A stretch of 13,032 bases of DNA, taken from contig CAJUES010000081.1 in NCBI GenBank assembly GCA_910585765.1, forward strand, positions 1 to 13,032. Reading direction: 5' to 3'. The stretch comes from an uncultured Lachnospiraceae bacterium (GTDB lineage: Bacteria > Bacillota > Clostridia > Lachnospirales > Lachnospiraceae). The number at the start of each line of letters is the position of its first letter. The first letter of the stretch is position 1. A model generated the notes under the pieces. The model searched no databases. It was not told the origin of the DNA and saw only the letters and a program-made list of their open reading frames with translations. A program made the translations under genes and the position numbers. Shown here in pieces: positions 6,052 through 12,955 of the stretch.

Positions 6052-7533
6052 ATGGCTGATTTTATAAAGATTAATGAAAATGACAATGTGGCTGTGGCGC
6101 TGGAAGTGATCCCGGCGGACACCACTGTGAGCGTGGACGGCACGGAGGTGACGACCGTCATGGAAATCCCGGCGGGGCACAAGTTTGCGCTTGCGGATCT
6201 CGCGGAAGGAGTGCCGGTGATCAAGTACGGGTTCAGCATCGGAAACACGACAGCCGCTGTAAAGAAGGGTGAGTGGATCCATACACACAATCTAAAGACA
6301 GGGCTGGGCGATCTGCTGGAATACAGTTATGAGCCGGATCTGGCCGAGGAGAAGTTCACGGAGGACGCCGCCTTTATGGGGTACAGGCGCAGGGATGGCA
6401 GGGCAGGTGTCAGAAATGAGATCTGGATCATTCCTACAGTCGGCTGTGTCAACAACGTGGCGAGCAGGATCGCAGAACTCTCGAAAGGACTTGTGCGGGA
6501 AAATATCGAGGCAGTATGTGCCTTTCCGCACCCGTATGGCTGTTCCCAGATGGGCGACGATCAGGAGCACACAAGACAGATCCTGGCGAACCTGATCAAT
6601 CACCCGAATGCGGGCGGTGTCCTGGTGCTGGGACTTGGCTGCGAGAACAGCAATATCGATGTCCTGAAAGGATATCTGGGCGAGATCGATTCGGACAGGG
6701 TGAAATTCCTGGTGGCGCAGGAGAGCGATGACGAGATCGCCGAGGGTGTCGGGATCGTGAAGGGACTTGCGGAGTACGCGGCGCAGTTTCAGCGCGAGCC
6801 GATCAGCGTTTCGGAGCTGGTCATCGGCATGAAGTGCGGCGGCAGCGACGGGCTTTCCGGAATCACGGCAAATCCTGCCGTCGGACGCTTTTCGGATATA
6901 CTGATCAGCAAAAAAGGGACGACCATTCTCACGGAAGTTCCGGAGATGTTCGGGGCGGAGACGATCCTGATGAACCGCTGTGCAAACGAGGCGCTGTTTG
7001 ACAAGACAGTTGACCTGATCAACGATTTCAAGAATTATTTCAAGCGTCACAACCAGACGATCTATGAGAATCCCTCACCGGGCAACAAAAAGGGCGGCAT
7101 CTCTACGCTGGAGGACAAGTCCCTTGGCTGTACACAGAAATCGGGAAGCGCGGTCGTCAAGGGAGTCCTGGCCTACGGAGAGACGGTGAGTACGCCGGGG
7201 CTGAATCTGCTGAGTGCACCCGGAAATGATCTGGTCGCGGCGACAGCGCTCGCAGCCAGCGGTGCGCATATTGTACTGTTTACGACAGGACGCGGAACAC
7301 CGTTTGCCTGCCCTGTGCCGACTGTGAAGATCTCCAGCAATTCAAGGCTTGCGGGCAAAAAGGACAACTGGATCGACTTCAACGCCGGCGTTGTCGCGGA
7401 GGGCGAAAGTCTGGATGCGGCAGGACAGCGCCTGTTCGACGAGGTTGTGGCGGTCGCATCCGGCAGGAAGGTGAAGAGTGAACTTGCGGGATTTCACGAT
7501 ATGGCGATCTTTAAGCAGGGTGTGACACTTTGA
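6052..7533 (+). CDS. uxaA: altronate dehydratase
   Basis: Dehydrates D-altronate to 2-keto-3-deoxy-D-gluconate (KDG). The 493-aa protein is full length for UxaA. Residues 1-95 form the N-terminal SAF domain ending in the conserved GEWIHTHNLKT. The C-terminal altronate hydrolase/galactarate dehydratase domain carries GYRRRDGRAGVRNE, FPHPYGCSQMGDD, GLGCENSN, KCGGSDGLSGITANP and GCTQKSGSAVVKG, conserved Cys- and Gly-rich segments of this metal-dependent family. The start has AAGGA (6041-6045) 6 nt upstream. It follows uxaB directly, and its product is the substrate of the next gene. Galactarate dehydratase GarD is the main alternative and is made unlikely by the context. Confidence 0.93.
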   Translation: MADFIKINENDNVAVALEVIPADTTVSVDGTEVTTVMEIPAGHKFALADLAEGVPVIKYGFSIGNTTAAVKKGEWIHTHNLKTGLGDLLEYSYEPDLAEEKFTEDAAFMGYRRRDGRAGVRNEIWIIPTVGCVNNVASRIAELSKGLVRENIEAVCAFPHPYGCSQMGDDQEHTRQILANLINHPNAGGVLVLGLGCENSNIDVLKGYLGEIDSDRVKFLVAQESDDEIAEGVGIVKGLAEYAAQFQREPISVSELVIGMKCGGSDGLSGITANPAVGRFSDILISKKGTTILTEVPEMFGAETILMNRCANEALFDKTVDLINDFKNYFKRHNQTIYENPSPGNKKGGISTLEDKSLGCTQKSGSAVVKGVLAYGETVSTPGLNLLSAPGNDLVAATALAASGAHIVLFTTGRGTPFACPVPTVKISSNSRLAGKKDNWIDFNAGVVAEGESLDAAGQRLFDEVVAVASGRKVKSELAGFHDMAIFKQGVTL

Positions 7534-7542
7534 TTTCATACA

Positions 7543-7608
7543 TATGGGGCTGATTTCCCATACCTGGCGATACTGTAATACAGAGTGCCTGTGAATTTTT
7601 GGGCACTC
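7543..7608 (+). promoter_or_regulatory. hairpin cluster between uxaA and kdgK
   Basis: The 100-nt gap holds three short perfect inverted repeats: TATGGG (7543-7548)/CCCATA (7557-7562), CTGTA-A-TACAG (7573-7583) and GAGTGCC (7583-7589)/GGCACTC (7602-7608). None has a convincing T-tract, so processing or stability control, or a binding site at the small palindrome, is likelier than termination. The kdgK Shine-Dalgarno GGAGG follows at 7619-7623. Confidence 0.35.
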
Positions 7609-7633
7609 CAAAATAAATGGAGGAAATATAATC

Positions 7634-8668
7634 ATGGCAAAAAAAGTAGTTACAATGGGTGAGATCATGCTGAGACTTTCTACACCCAACAATGAGAAGT
7701 TCATTCAGGCAGACGAGTTTGACATCAACTATGGCGGCGGTGAGGCGAACGTGGCTGTCTCGCTGGCAAATTACGGACATGATGCGGGCTTTGTGACAGC
7801 GGTGCCGGACAATGAGCTGGGCGAGTGCGCGATCGCATCTCTGAGAAAGTACGGTGTCGACACGAAGAACATCGCAAAATGCGGCGAGAGACTGGGGATC
7901 TACTATCTGGAGTCCGGTTCGGCTATGAGACCTTCCAAGGTCGTGTACGACAGGGCACACTCCTCGATCTCCACGGCGACGGCTGCGGACTTTGATTTTG
8001 ACAAGATTTTTGAGGGTGTTGACTGGTTCCATTTCACGGGGATCACACCGGCTGTGTCTGACTCGGCAGCAGTACTCACGGAGGAGGCACTGAAAGCGGC
8101 GAAGAAGCACGGTGTCAAGGTTTCTGTAGACCTGAACTTCAGAAAGAAGCTGTGGTCTTCCGAGAAGGCGCAGAAGGTCATGAAGAATCTGATGCAGTAC
8201 GTTGACGTGTGCATTGGAAACGAGGAGGACGCAGAGCTGGTACTGGGCTACAAGCCGGGCAACACAGACGTGACAAGCGGTGATCTCGAGCTTGCGGGCT
8301 ACAAGTCCATCTTCGAGCAGATGGTTGCGGACTACAATTTTGAGTACTGCATATCCTCGCTCAGGGTGAGCCATTCCGCCTCTGATAATGGCTGGTCGGC
8401 ATGCATCTACTCAAGAGATACAAAGGAGTTTTACCACTCAAAAGAGTACAGCATCCACCCGATCGTTGACCGTGTGGGCGGCGGCGATTCCTTTGCAGGC
8501 GGCGTGATCTGCGGACTGCTCGACGGCAAGGACTTCAAGGCGGCATTGGAATTCGGCGTGGCGGCATCTGCGCTGAAGCACACGATCCCCGGTGATTTCA
8601 ATCTTGTGTCGAGAAAGGAAGTCGAGACGCTTGCAGGCGGCGACGCTTCAGGCAGGGTACAGCGCTAG
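7634..8668 (+). CDS. kdgK: 2-keto-3-deoxygluconate kinase, PfkB family
   Basis: Phosphorylates KDG with ATP to KDPG, the substrate of the aldolase two genes downstream. The 344-aa protein has ribokinase/PfkB signatures: the N-terminal sugar-binding strand MGEIMLRLS, GGGEANVAVSLANYG (PfkB signature 1) and DRVGGGDSFAGG (signature 2) with catalytic base Asp285 in the GGGD anion hole. Length fits KdgK. ATG 7634 has GGAGG (7619-7623) 10 nt upstream. It lies 100 nt after uxaA across a hairpin-rich gap and 83 nt before the reductase gene. The sugar specificity is set by operon context; sequence alone would also allow another PfkB sugar kinase. Confidence 0.88.
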   Translation: MAKKVVTMGEIMLRLSTPNNEKFIQADEFDINYGGGEANVAVSLANYGHDAGFVTAVPDNELGECAIASLRKYGVDTKNIAKCGERLGIYYLESGSAMRPSKVVYDRAHSSISTATAADFDFDKIFEGVDWFHFTGITPAVSDSAAVLTEEALKAAKKHGVKVSVDLNFRKKLWSSEKAQKVMKNLMQYVDVCIGNEEDAELVLGYKPGNTDVTSGDLELAGYKSIFEQMVADYNFEYCISSLRVSHSASDNGWSACIYSRDTKEFYHSKEYSIHPIVDRVGGGDSFAGGVICGLLDGKDFKAALEFGVAASALKHTIPGDFNLVSRKEVETLAGGDASGRVQR

Positions 8669-8751
8669 AGTTTATATCAAAAAAGAAAACTAAAGAAATA
8701 CGTGGCTGTAAAACTTTATATACAAAATTTATATGTAGGAGGAAATGAAAG

Positions 8752-9555
8752 ATGGCAAACACAAATCCGTTTTCACTCGAAGGCAAGATCGCTCTGGTGA
8801 CAGGTGCTTCATATGGTATCGGCTTTGCGATCGCAAAGGCGATGGCAAATGCAGGCGCTACGATCGTGTTTAACGATATCAAGCAGGAGCTTGTGGACAA
8901 GGGCGTTGCGGCATACAAGGAAGAGGGCATAGACGCTCACGGATATGTATGTGATGTCACAAACGAGGACGCGGTCAATGAGCTGGTGGCGGCGATCGAG
9001 AAGGAAGTCGGCGTGATCGATATCCTTGTGAACAACGCGGGCATCATCAAGCGGATCCCAATGTGCGAGATGACAGCCGCTGAGTTCAGACAGGTGATCG
9101 ATGTCGATCTGAACGCGCCTTTCATCGTGTCAAAGGCTGTCATCCCTTCCATGATCAGGAAAGGGCACGGCAAGATCATCAATATCTGTTCTATGATGTC
9201 GGAGCTTGGACGCGAGACGGTATCTGCGTATGCTGCAGCCAAGGGCGGGTTGAAGATGCTTACAAAGAATATATGTTCCGAGTACGGTGAGTTCAATATC
9301 CAGTGCAACGGTATCGGACCGGGATATATCGAGACACCGCAGACGGCGCCCTTGAGAGAGCGGCAGCCGGACGGAAGCAGACACCCGTTTGATACCTTTA
9401 TATGTGCAAAGACACCGGCAAACAGATGGCTGCAGCCGGATGAGCTGGGCGGACCGGCTGTATTCCTTGCATCCGATGCATCGAACGGCGTAAACGGACA
9501 TATACTTTATGTTGACGGTGGTATCTTGGCATACATTGGAAAGCAGCCCAAATAA
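8752..9555 (+). CDS. SDR reductase, DhuD/KduD type (gluconate 5-dehydrogenase-like)
   Basis: A 267-aa classical short-chain dehydrogenase/reductase: cofactor loop TGASYGIG (17-24), NNAG (94-97), catalytic Ser147, Tyr160 and Lys164 (YAAAK). It closely resembles streptococcal proteins annotated gluconate 5-dehydrogenase, including the C-terminal DGGILAYIGKQP. In streptococcal glycosaminoglycan loci such a protein (DhuD) reduces the 2,5-diketo-3-deoxy acid from unsaturated uronates to KDG, the same reaction as KduD. Sitting between kdgK and kdgA, it most likely feeds KDG from unsaturated pectin oligomers into this pathway. AGGAGG (8737-8742) is 9 nt before the start. I give no symbol because ga5dh, kduD and dhuD cannot be separated from sequence alone. 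Confidence 0.85.
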   Translation: MANTNPFSLEGKIALVTGASYGIGFAIAKAMANAGATIVFNDIKQELVDKGVAAYKEEGIDAHGYVCDVTNEDAVNELVAAIEKEVGVIDILVNNAGIIKRIPMCEMTAAEFRQVIDVDLNAPFIVSKAVIPSMIRKGHGKIINICSMMSELGRETVSAYAAAKGGLKMLTKNICSEYGEFNIQCNGIGPGYIETPQTAPLRERQPDGSRHPFDTFICAKTPANRWLQPDELGGPAVFLASDASNGVNGHILYVDGGILAYIGKQPK

Positions 9556-9592
9556 ATCAGCGGTTGGATTCATTATAAAAGCGAGGGAAAAT

Positions 9593-10555
9593 ATGAACGA
9601 AGTATTAGAAAAAATCAGTAAAATAGGTATTGTTCCGGTTGTTGTGCTGGATGATGCAAAGGACGCAAAGCCTTTGGCGGAAGCGTTGATCAAGGGGGGG
9701 CTTCCCTGCGCGGAGGTCACTTTCAGGACGGCGGCAGCTGAGGAATCGATCAGGATCATGGCAGGCGAGTTTCCTGAGATGCTGGTCGGCGCTGGTACAG
9801 TGCTCACGACAGAGCAGGTCGACCGCGCAGTGAACGCGGGCGCAAAATTTATCGTCAGCCCTGGTCTGAATCCCAAGATCGTGAAATACTGTATCGATAA
9901 GGGTGTCCCTGTGACTCCGGGAACATCCAATCCTTCGGATGTGGAGCAGGCGATAGAGCTTGGTCTCGAGGTGGTCAAGTTTTTCCCGGCGGAGGCGGCA
10001 GGCGGACTGAACATGATCAAGTCCATGGCAGCGCCCTACACGCAGATGAAGTTCATGCCGACAGGCGGTATCACGGCAAAGAATATCTGCGAGTATCTTG
10101 CGTTTGACAAGATCATCGCGTGCGGCGGTTCCTGGATGGTTAAGAAGGACCTCGTGGCGGCAGGGAAGTATGATGAGATCCAGGCGCTCACGGAGGAGGC
10201 AGTGCGGACGATGCTGGGTTTTGAGCTCAGGCACATCGGTGTGAACTGTGAGGATGAGGCAGCGGCAGACGCAGTGGCATCCAGATATGATGAATTGTTT
10301 GGTTTTGCCAGGAAAGCGGGAAACAGCTCGATCTTTGCAGGGATCGAGGTCGAAGCGATGAAGGCGGTCGGACGCGGTGCGAACGGGCATATCGCGATCG
10401 GTACGAACAGTGTGGCGCGTGCAAAGAACTACCTGGAGTCTGTGAAAAATGTGAAGTTCATCGAGGATTCCGCGGTGGTTAAGAACGGAAAACTCACGGC
10501 GATCTATCTCGACGAGGAGATTGGCGGTTTCGCGGTTCATCTGGTACAGAAATAA
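9593..10555 (+). CDS. kdgA: KDPG/KHG aldolase with C-terminal VOC-like domain
   Basis: Cleaves KDPG to pyruvate and glyceraldehyde 3-phosphate, the last step of this pathway. Residues 1-205 are a class I aldolase of the Eda/KdgA family: Glu41 in the CAEVTFRT strand, GAGTVLT, SPG, and the Schiff-base Lys129 in VVKFFPAE, followed by MPTGGI. A canonical KDPG aldolase would stop near 205-213. This 320-aa protein continues with about 108 residues starting LRHIGVNCEDE (His214) and ending GGFAVHLVQK, which look like a vicinal-oxygen-chelate (glyoxalase-like) module of unknown role. ATG 9593 is preceded by GAGGG (9583-9587), 37 nt after the reductase gene; a TTG-initiated extension to 9509 would overlap that gene. 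Confidence 0.9.
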   Translation: MNEVLEKISKIGIVPVVVLDDAKDAKPLAEALIKGGLPCAEVTFRTAAAEESIRIMAGEFPEMLVGAGTVLTTEQVDRAVNAGAKFIVSPGLNPKIVKYCIDKGVPVTPGTSNPSDVEQAIELGLEVVKFFPAEAAGGLNMIKSMAAPYTQMKFMPTGGITAKNICEYLAFDKIIACGGSWMVKKDLVAAGKYDEIQALTEEAVRTMLGFELRHIGVNCEDEAAADAVASRYDELFGFARKAGNSSIFAGIEVEAMKAVGRGANGHIAIGTNSVARAKNYLESVKNVKFIEDSAVVKNGKLTAIYLDEEIGGFAVHLVQK

Positions 10556-10589
10556 GGAACTTTCCTCTGTATGGGGCTGCGGCATGACA

Positions 10590-10621
10590 AAGAGGCATCA
10601 CGCGAAATGTGGTGCCTTTTT
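10590..10621 (+). terminator. intrinsic terminator of the hexuronate operon
   Basis: GGCATCAC (10594-10601), a 7-nt loop, and GTGGTGCC (10609-10616; one G-T pair) form an 8-bp stem, extended by A-T pairs and followed by T10617-T10621. It ends the operon 35-65 nt after the kdgA stop. Confidence 0.85.
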
Positions 10622-10684
10622 GCGAACAGTCACAGTTCCCAGGCGGAGTCTGGTTCATTGAAGAGTGGGAAGGGAGCGTTGAAA

Positions 10685-10987
10685 ATGTTATACAGGATCA
10701 ATATGATCACGGAGAATGACGGCTGGATCGTTTTGGACACAGACGGCTGGGCGTCAGAACCGATCCGCCTGCTCGTGCAGAGTGTGGCGGAGGAGATGGG
10801 AAAAGAGGCTTTTCAGCCTTATGAGGGCGATGCCCAGTTTATGATCAAAGGCGATCCGTACAGGCTGATCTTCCAGTATGACGATGTGTTCGGATCCTGT
10901 GTCATATTGGACAAGATGGAGGATAAGGACGCTGTCGTGGCGCTTTTGCAGCGGCATTTTGAAAAATTGAAGAATGCGAAAGGATAG
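10685..10987 (+). CDS. hypothetical protein, 100 aa
   Basis: I do not recognise this family. The 100-aa protein is acidic, soluble-looking and without signal or membrane segments; it starts MLYRINMITENDGWIVLDTD and has alternating hydrophobic strands in the middle (MIKGDPYRLIFQYDD) and a helical, basic C-terminus. ATG 10685 has AAGGGAG (10670-10676) 8 nt upstream. The frame is open back to 10571, but that extension would run through the operon terminator, so I reject it. It lies 15 nt before the HIT gene, probably as one transcript. No clear promoter was found between 10622 and 10684. Confidence 0.7.
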   Translation: MLYRINMITENDGWIVLDTDGWASEPIRLLVQSVAEEMGKEAFQPYEGDAQFMIKGDPYRLIFQYDDVFGSCVILDKMEDKDAVVALLQRHFEKLKNAKG

Positions 10988-11002
10988 AGGAGGCATATCA
11001 TT

Positions 11003-11425
11003 ATGGTAGATACTAATTGTGCATATTGTGTGGAGGGGGAGCTTGTAGACAAGTTCGGCATCAAGATCTGTGAGCTGGCGGCATCAAAGGTGTATCTGTT
11101 CAAAGAACAGAGCCATAAGGGTAGGGTGATCGTGGCGAGCAGACACCATGTGAGTGAGATGACCGAGCTCTCCGAGGAGGAGAGAAACGCGTTTTTCCGC
11201 GATGTGAATCATGTGGCGGAAGCGATACACAAGGCATTTTCGCCGGATAAGGTGAATTATGGCGCATATGGGGACACCGGGCACCACCTGCATTTTCATC
11301 TGGTTCCCAAATACAAGGAGGATGCGTTTGAGTGGGGCAGCACATTTGCCATGGATCCCAAGAGGAAAACACTGTCAGACGCGGAGTACGAGGCAGTTAT
11401 CACAGCGTTGAAAGCATATCTGTAA
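11003..11425 (+). CDS. HIT (histidine triad) family protein
   Basis: HIT proteins hydrolyse or transfer nucleotidyl groups from substrates such as AMP-lysine, dinucleoside polyphosphates or adenylylated intermediates. The 140-aa protein has the triad H95-L-H97-F-H99-L-V followed by PKY, with H97 as the expected nucleophile, and the upstream strand RVIVASRHHVSEM. An N-terminal CAYC (Cys6, Cys9) is a CxxC of the sort that can hold zinc in some HIT subfamilies. AGGAGG lies 11 nt before ATG 11003. It follows the unknown 100-aa gene by 15 nt. I assign no subfamily (HinT, Fhit or GalT-like) or substrate. Confidence 0.88.
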   Translation: MVDTNCAYCVEGELVDKFGIKICELAASKVYLFKEQSHKGRVIVASRHHVSEMTELSEEERNAFFRDVNHVAEAIHKAFSPDKVNYGAYGDTGHHLHFHLVPKYKEDAFEWGSTFAMDPKRKTLSDAEYEAVITALKAYL

Positions 11426-11731
11426 AACGTATAAATGGTTGATTTTGCATGAGGTGAATGGGATGCCGCAGAGCCTGCAAAGCGAAATGAGAAACATGAT
11501 AACATATAAGTGTGCAAAAACATCACAAATAACTGGGCATAACTGGATATGTTGTGTTCGTTCATGTGATATTTGCACAAAACTGAAATATACATATAGT
11601 CTAAAATGCGATAAAAAGAGAAAAGTAAGTAAAGGCTTGCATGCAGGGTGAAAATAAGCGATAATAAGAGCTGTTGATGGAAATATGTATATCAGAGATG
11701 CCCAGGCAGATGGGGAGAAAAGGAGTTAATC
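11426..11731 (+). promoter_or_regulatory. structured 306-nt intergenic region before the HPr-like gene
   Basis: No convincing gene is seen here. TGTGCAAA (11511-11518) pairs with TTTGCACA (11572-11579), and ATCAC (11522-11526) with GTGAT (11566-11570). AACATAT (11501-11507) is complementary to ATATGTT (11547-11553) inside that loop, a pseudoknot topology if transcribed. Tandem ATAACTGG repeats lie at 11529-11536 and 11539-11546, 10 bp apart. A possible promoter is TTGCAC (11573-11578), 16 nt, TATAGT (11595-11600), its -35 overlapped by the repeat arm. Near-identical 13-mers GCGATAAAAAGAG (11608-11620) and GCGATAATAAGAG (11658-11670) are 50 bp apart. AGGAG (11721-11725) serves the next gene. 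Confidence 0.45.
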
Positions 11732-11968
11732 ATGGGAGTAAAAGTTTTGCTTGATTCAGTAGACAAGGTACGGGATTTTATCGATATCACAAGGAGCGCA
11801 CCGTACGATATCGATCTGATCAGCGGTAGAAGTACATATCTCGATGCGAAATCACTGCTTGGCGTACTGAGCTGCGACTGCAGGAAACCACTGCTTCTCG
11901 ATATCCATGCCGGGGTAGAAGAGCGGGCAGAGCTCCTGTTAAAGCTTGAGAAGTTTGTCGTTGCGTGA
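11732..11968 (+). CDS. HPr-like protein lacking the His15 phosphosite
   Basis: A 78-aa protein resembling the HPr phosphocarrier of the sugar PTS: YDIDLISG, DAKSLLGVLS and a C-terminal helix follow the HPr order. Ser41 in AKSLLG aligns with regulatory Ser46 of HPr. The GIHARPAT active-site segment is absent; aligned from YDIDL, Asp11 falls at the His15 position. It should not carry phosphate from Enzyme I, but could bind regulators in the manner of Crh, which also lacks His15 and keeps Ser46. Whether Ser41 is phosphorylated is unknown, as this serine is also structural. AGGAG is 6 nt upstream of ATG. It stands alone, with no PTS genes beside it. Confidence 0.7.
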   Translation: MGVKVLLDSVDKVRDFIDITRSAPYDIDLISGRSTYLDAKSLLGVLSCDCRKPLLLDIHAGVEERAELLLKLEKFVVA

Positions 11969-12009
11969 CCGATGCTCCGTTCAGACAGAAATTAGCATGT
12001 AATTCATTT

Positions 12010-12062
12010 GGCAGAAGTGGTATCGGAATGAATAAATTGCCGATACTTCCTTCTGCCTTTCT
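12010..12062 (+). terminator. intrinsic terminator after the HPr-like gene
   Basis: GGCAGAAG (12010-12017) pairs with CTTCTGCC (12050-12057) and GTATCGG (12020-12026) with CCGATAC (12040-12046), around a small internal loop and a 13-nt apical loop, followed by TTTCT. It stops plus-strand transcription before the convergent minus-strand NUDIX gene. The opposite strand has no good T-tract. Confidence 0.75.
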
Positions 12063-12090
12063 ATGATATCGGGGACGCTGGAACAGTTGC

Positions 12091-12588
12091 TTAGATCAGC
12101 CTTTTCAATTTTAACTGAAAGGTTGGCTTTGTAACATACTCCAAATAAATTGGTCTGCCTGCATACTCCAGGTATGCTTTATACCGTTCGATAATGGCGG
12201 GTGCCTGGATCAATTCCAACACCTTCTCTTTTGGAATATATGCAGATTCCGAATTTTCGTCAGATGGTCTCGGATCTCCGCCTTTTGCTTTGCATATAAA
12301 GTCAAGCATGATTTTGGTCGGCACTTCTTTGACTCCGTTATAACCAGGATGTTTTCCGGTATTGGAAGATATGCAAAACACTTCTCCAACCTCAATATCA
12401 ATACCAGACTTCTCCATGATCTCTCGTTTTACAGCATCGATCACATTTTCTCCAACTTCGACCTGTCCTCCGGGAAATACCCAGCCTGCATTATATGTTT
12501 TTACCATGAGGACCTCATCGTTCTCATTTGTTACGATCCCTGCTCAGGCAATGATATGTGTCGGCATGACCCATTCTTTATTTTCCAT
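12091..12588 (-). pseudogene. NUDIX hydrolase interrupted by an in-frame TGA
   Basis: Read on the minus strand, ATG at 12588 (AGGAGGG at 12606-12600, 11 nt upstream) opens MENKEWVMPTHIIA, hits TGA at 12546-12544, and continues in the same frame as AGIVTNENDEVLMVK, then the Nudix domain to TAA at 12091. The conserved hydrophobic strand of the fold spans the stop, so the downstream 138-residue frame (from ATG 12507) lacks the first strand and is unlikely to fold alone. The Nudix box GQVEVGENVIDAVKREIMEKSGI matches Gx5Ex7REUxEExGU except for Lys in place of the last Glu, a usual metal ligand. Together these suggest a decaying gene; readthrough or a sequence error remain possible. Substrate unknown. 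Confidence 0.7.
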
Positions 12589-12682
12589 ACAAAACATTTC
12601 CCTCCTTTTCCGATAAAAAATTGAATACAGATTTTCTGACAACCAGTTCACACATCTTTAACGGATCTTCTAAAATATCGAT

Positions 12683-12955
12683 TTACTGATTTGCTTGAAA
12701 GTCTATAAATTCCTGCGCCCTATCTTTTATGTCCTTATCAACACCTGTCCTGCCTGCGATTTCTTTCAATATGCCCATAAATTCCGCTGTGCGCTCTCCG
12801 GCATTGATACATCTGTTTAACATCCAGACTGTTGTATTTGCCGGGGTTCTCTTTACTGATTCTGCAAGAAAGTTTTCATATTCCCCGCCGAATTGTTCGA
12901 TGAAATGCACGATCGCGCCGGGATCTCCAAAATAGGCTAGTACAGCATTGCGCAA
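12683..12955 (-). CDS. hypothetical protein, 90 codons, possibly a gene remnant
   Basis: The minus-strand frame runs from TTG 12955 to TAA 12683 without an internal ATG start before MLNRC, and I see no good Shine-Dalgarno before the TTG; it is open back to a TGA about 17 codons upstream. The product is acidic and helical-looking: FGDPGAIVHFIEQFGGEYEN, then NTTVWMLNRCINAGERTAEF and GVDKDIKDRAQEFIDFQ. The layout vaguely recalls small helical immunity proteins (Imm30-like), but this is only an impression. Composition looks like real coding sequence, so I read it as the 3' part of a gene whose 5' end is lost or frameshifted. Confidence 0.4.
   Translation of the reverse strand: MRNAVLAYFGDPGAIVHFIEQFGGEYENFLAESVKRTPANTTVWMLNRCINAGERTAEFMGILKEIAGRTGVDKDIKDRAQEFIDFQANQ

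Noticed and set aside
7554..7579. Internal promoter before kdgK (TTTCCC ... TGTAAT)
   Set aside because: The -35 match is poor and the spacing is 14 nt; an operon transcript explains kdgK expression.
9509..9592. Earlier TTG start for kdgA overlapping the SDR gene
   Set aside because: The extension does not look like an aldolase N-terminus; ATG 9593 has a ribosome binding site and matches the usual family start.
9694..9700. Run of seven G in kdgA as a phase-variation or frameshift site
   Set aside because: The frame continues through conserved aldolase residues; seven G alone is weak evidence, and such enzymes are not usual phase-variable targets.
10571..10684. Longer start for the 100-aa hypothetical protein
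   Set aside because: The extension lies across the rho-independent terminator at 10590-10621; ATG 10685 has its own Shine-Dalgarno.
12544..12546. TGA in the NUDIX gene as a selenocysteine codon
   Set aside because: I see no stem-loop directly after the TGA resembling a bacterial SECIS, and Sec at this strand of a Nudix fold has no precedent I know.
12578..12655. 25-codon minus-strand ORF overlapping the NUDIX start
   Set aside because: Too short to separate from chance, no clear ribosome binding site; mentioned only as part of the broken right edge.
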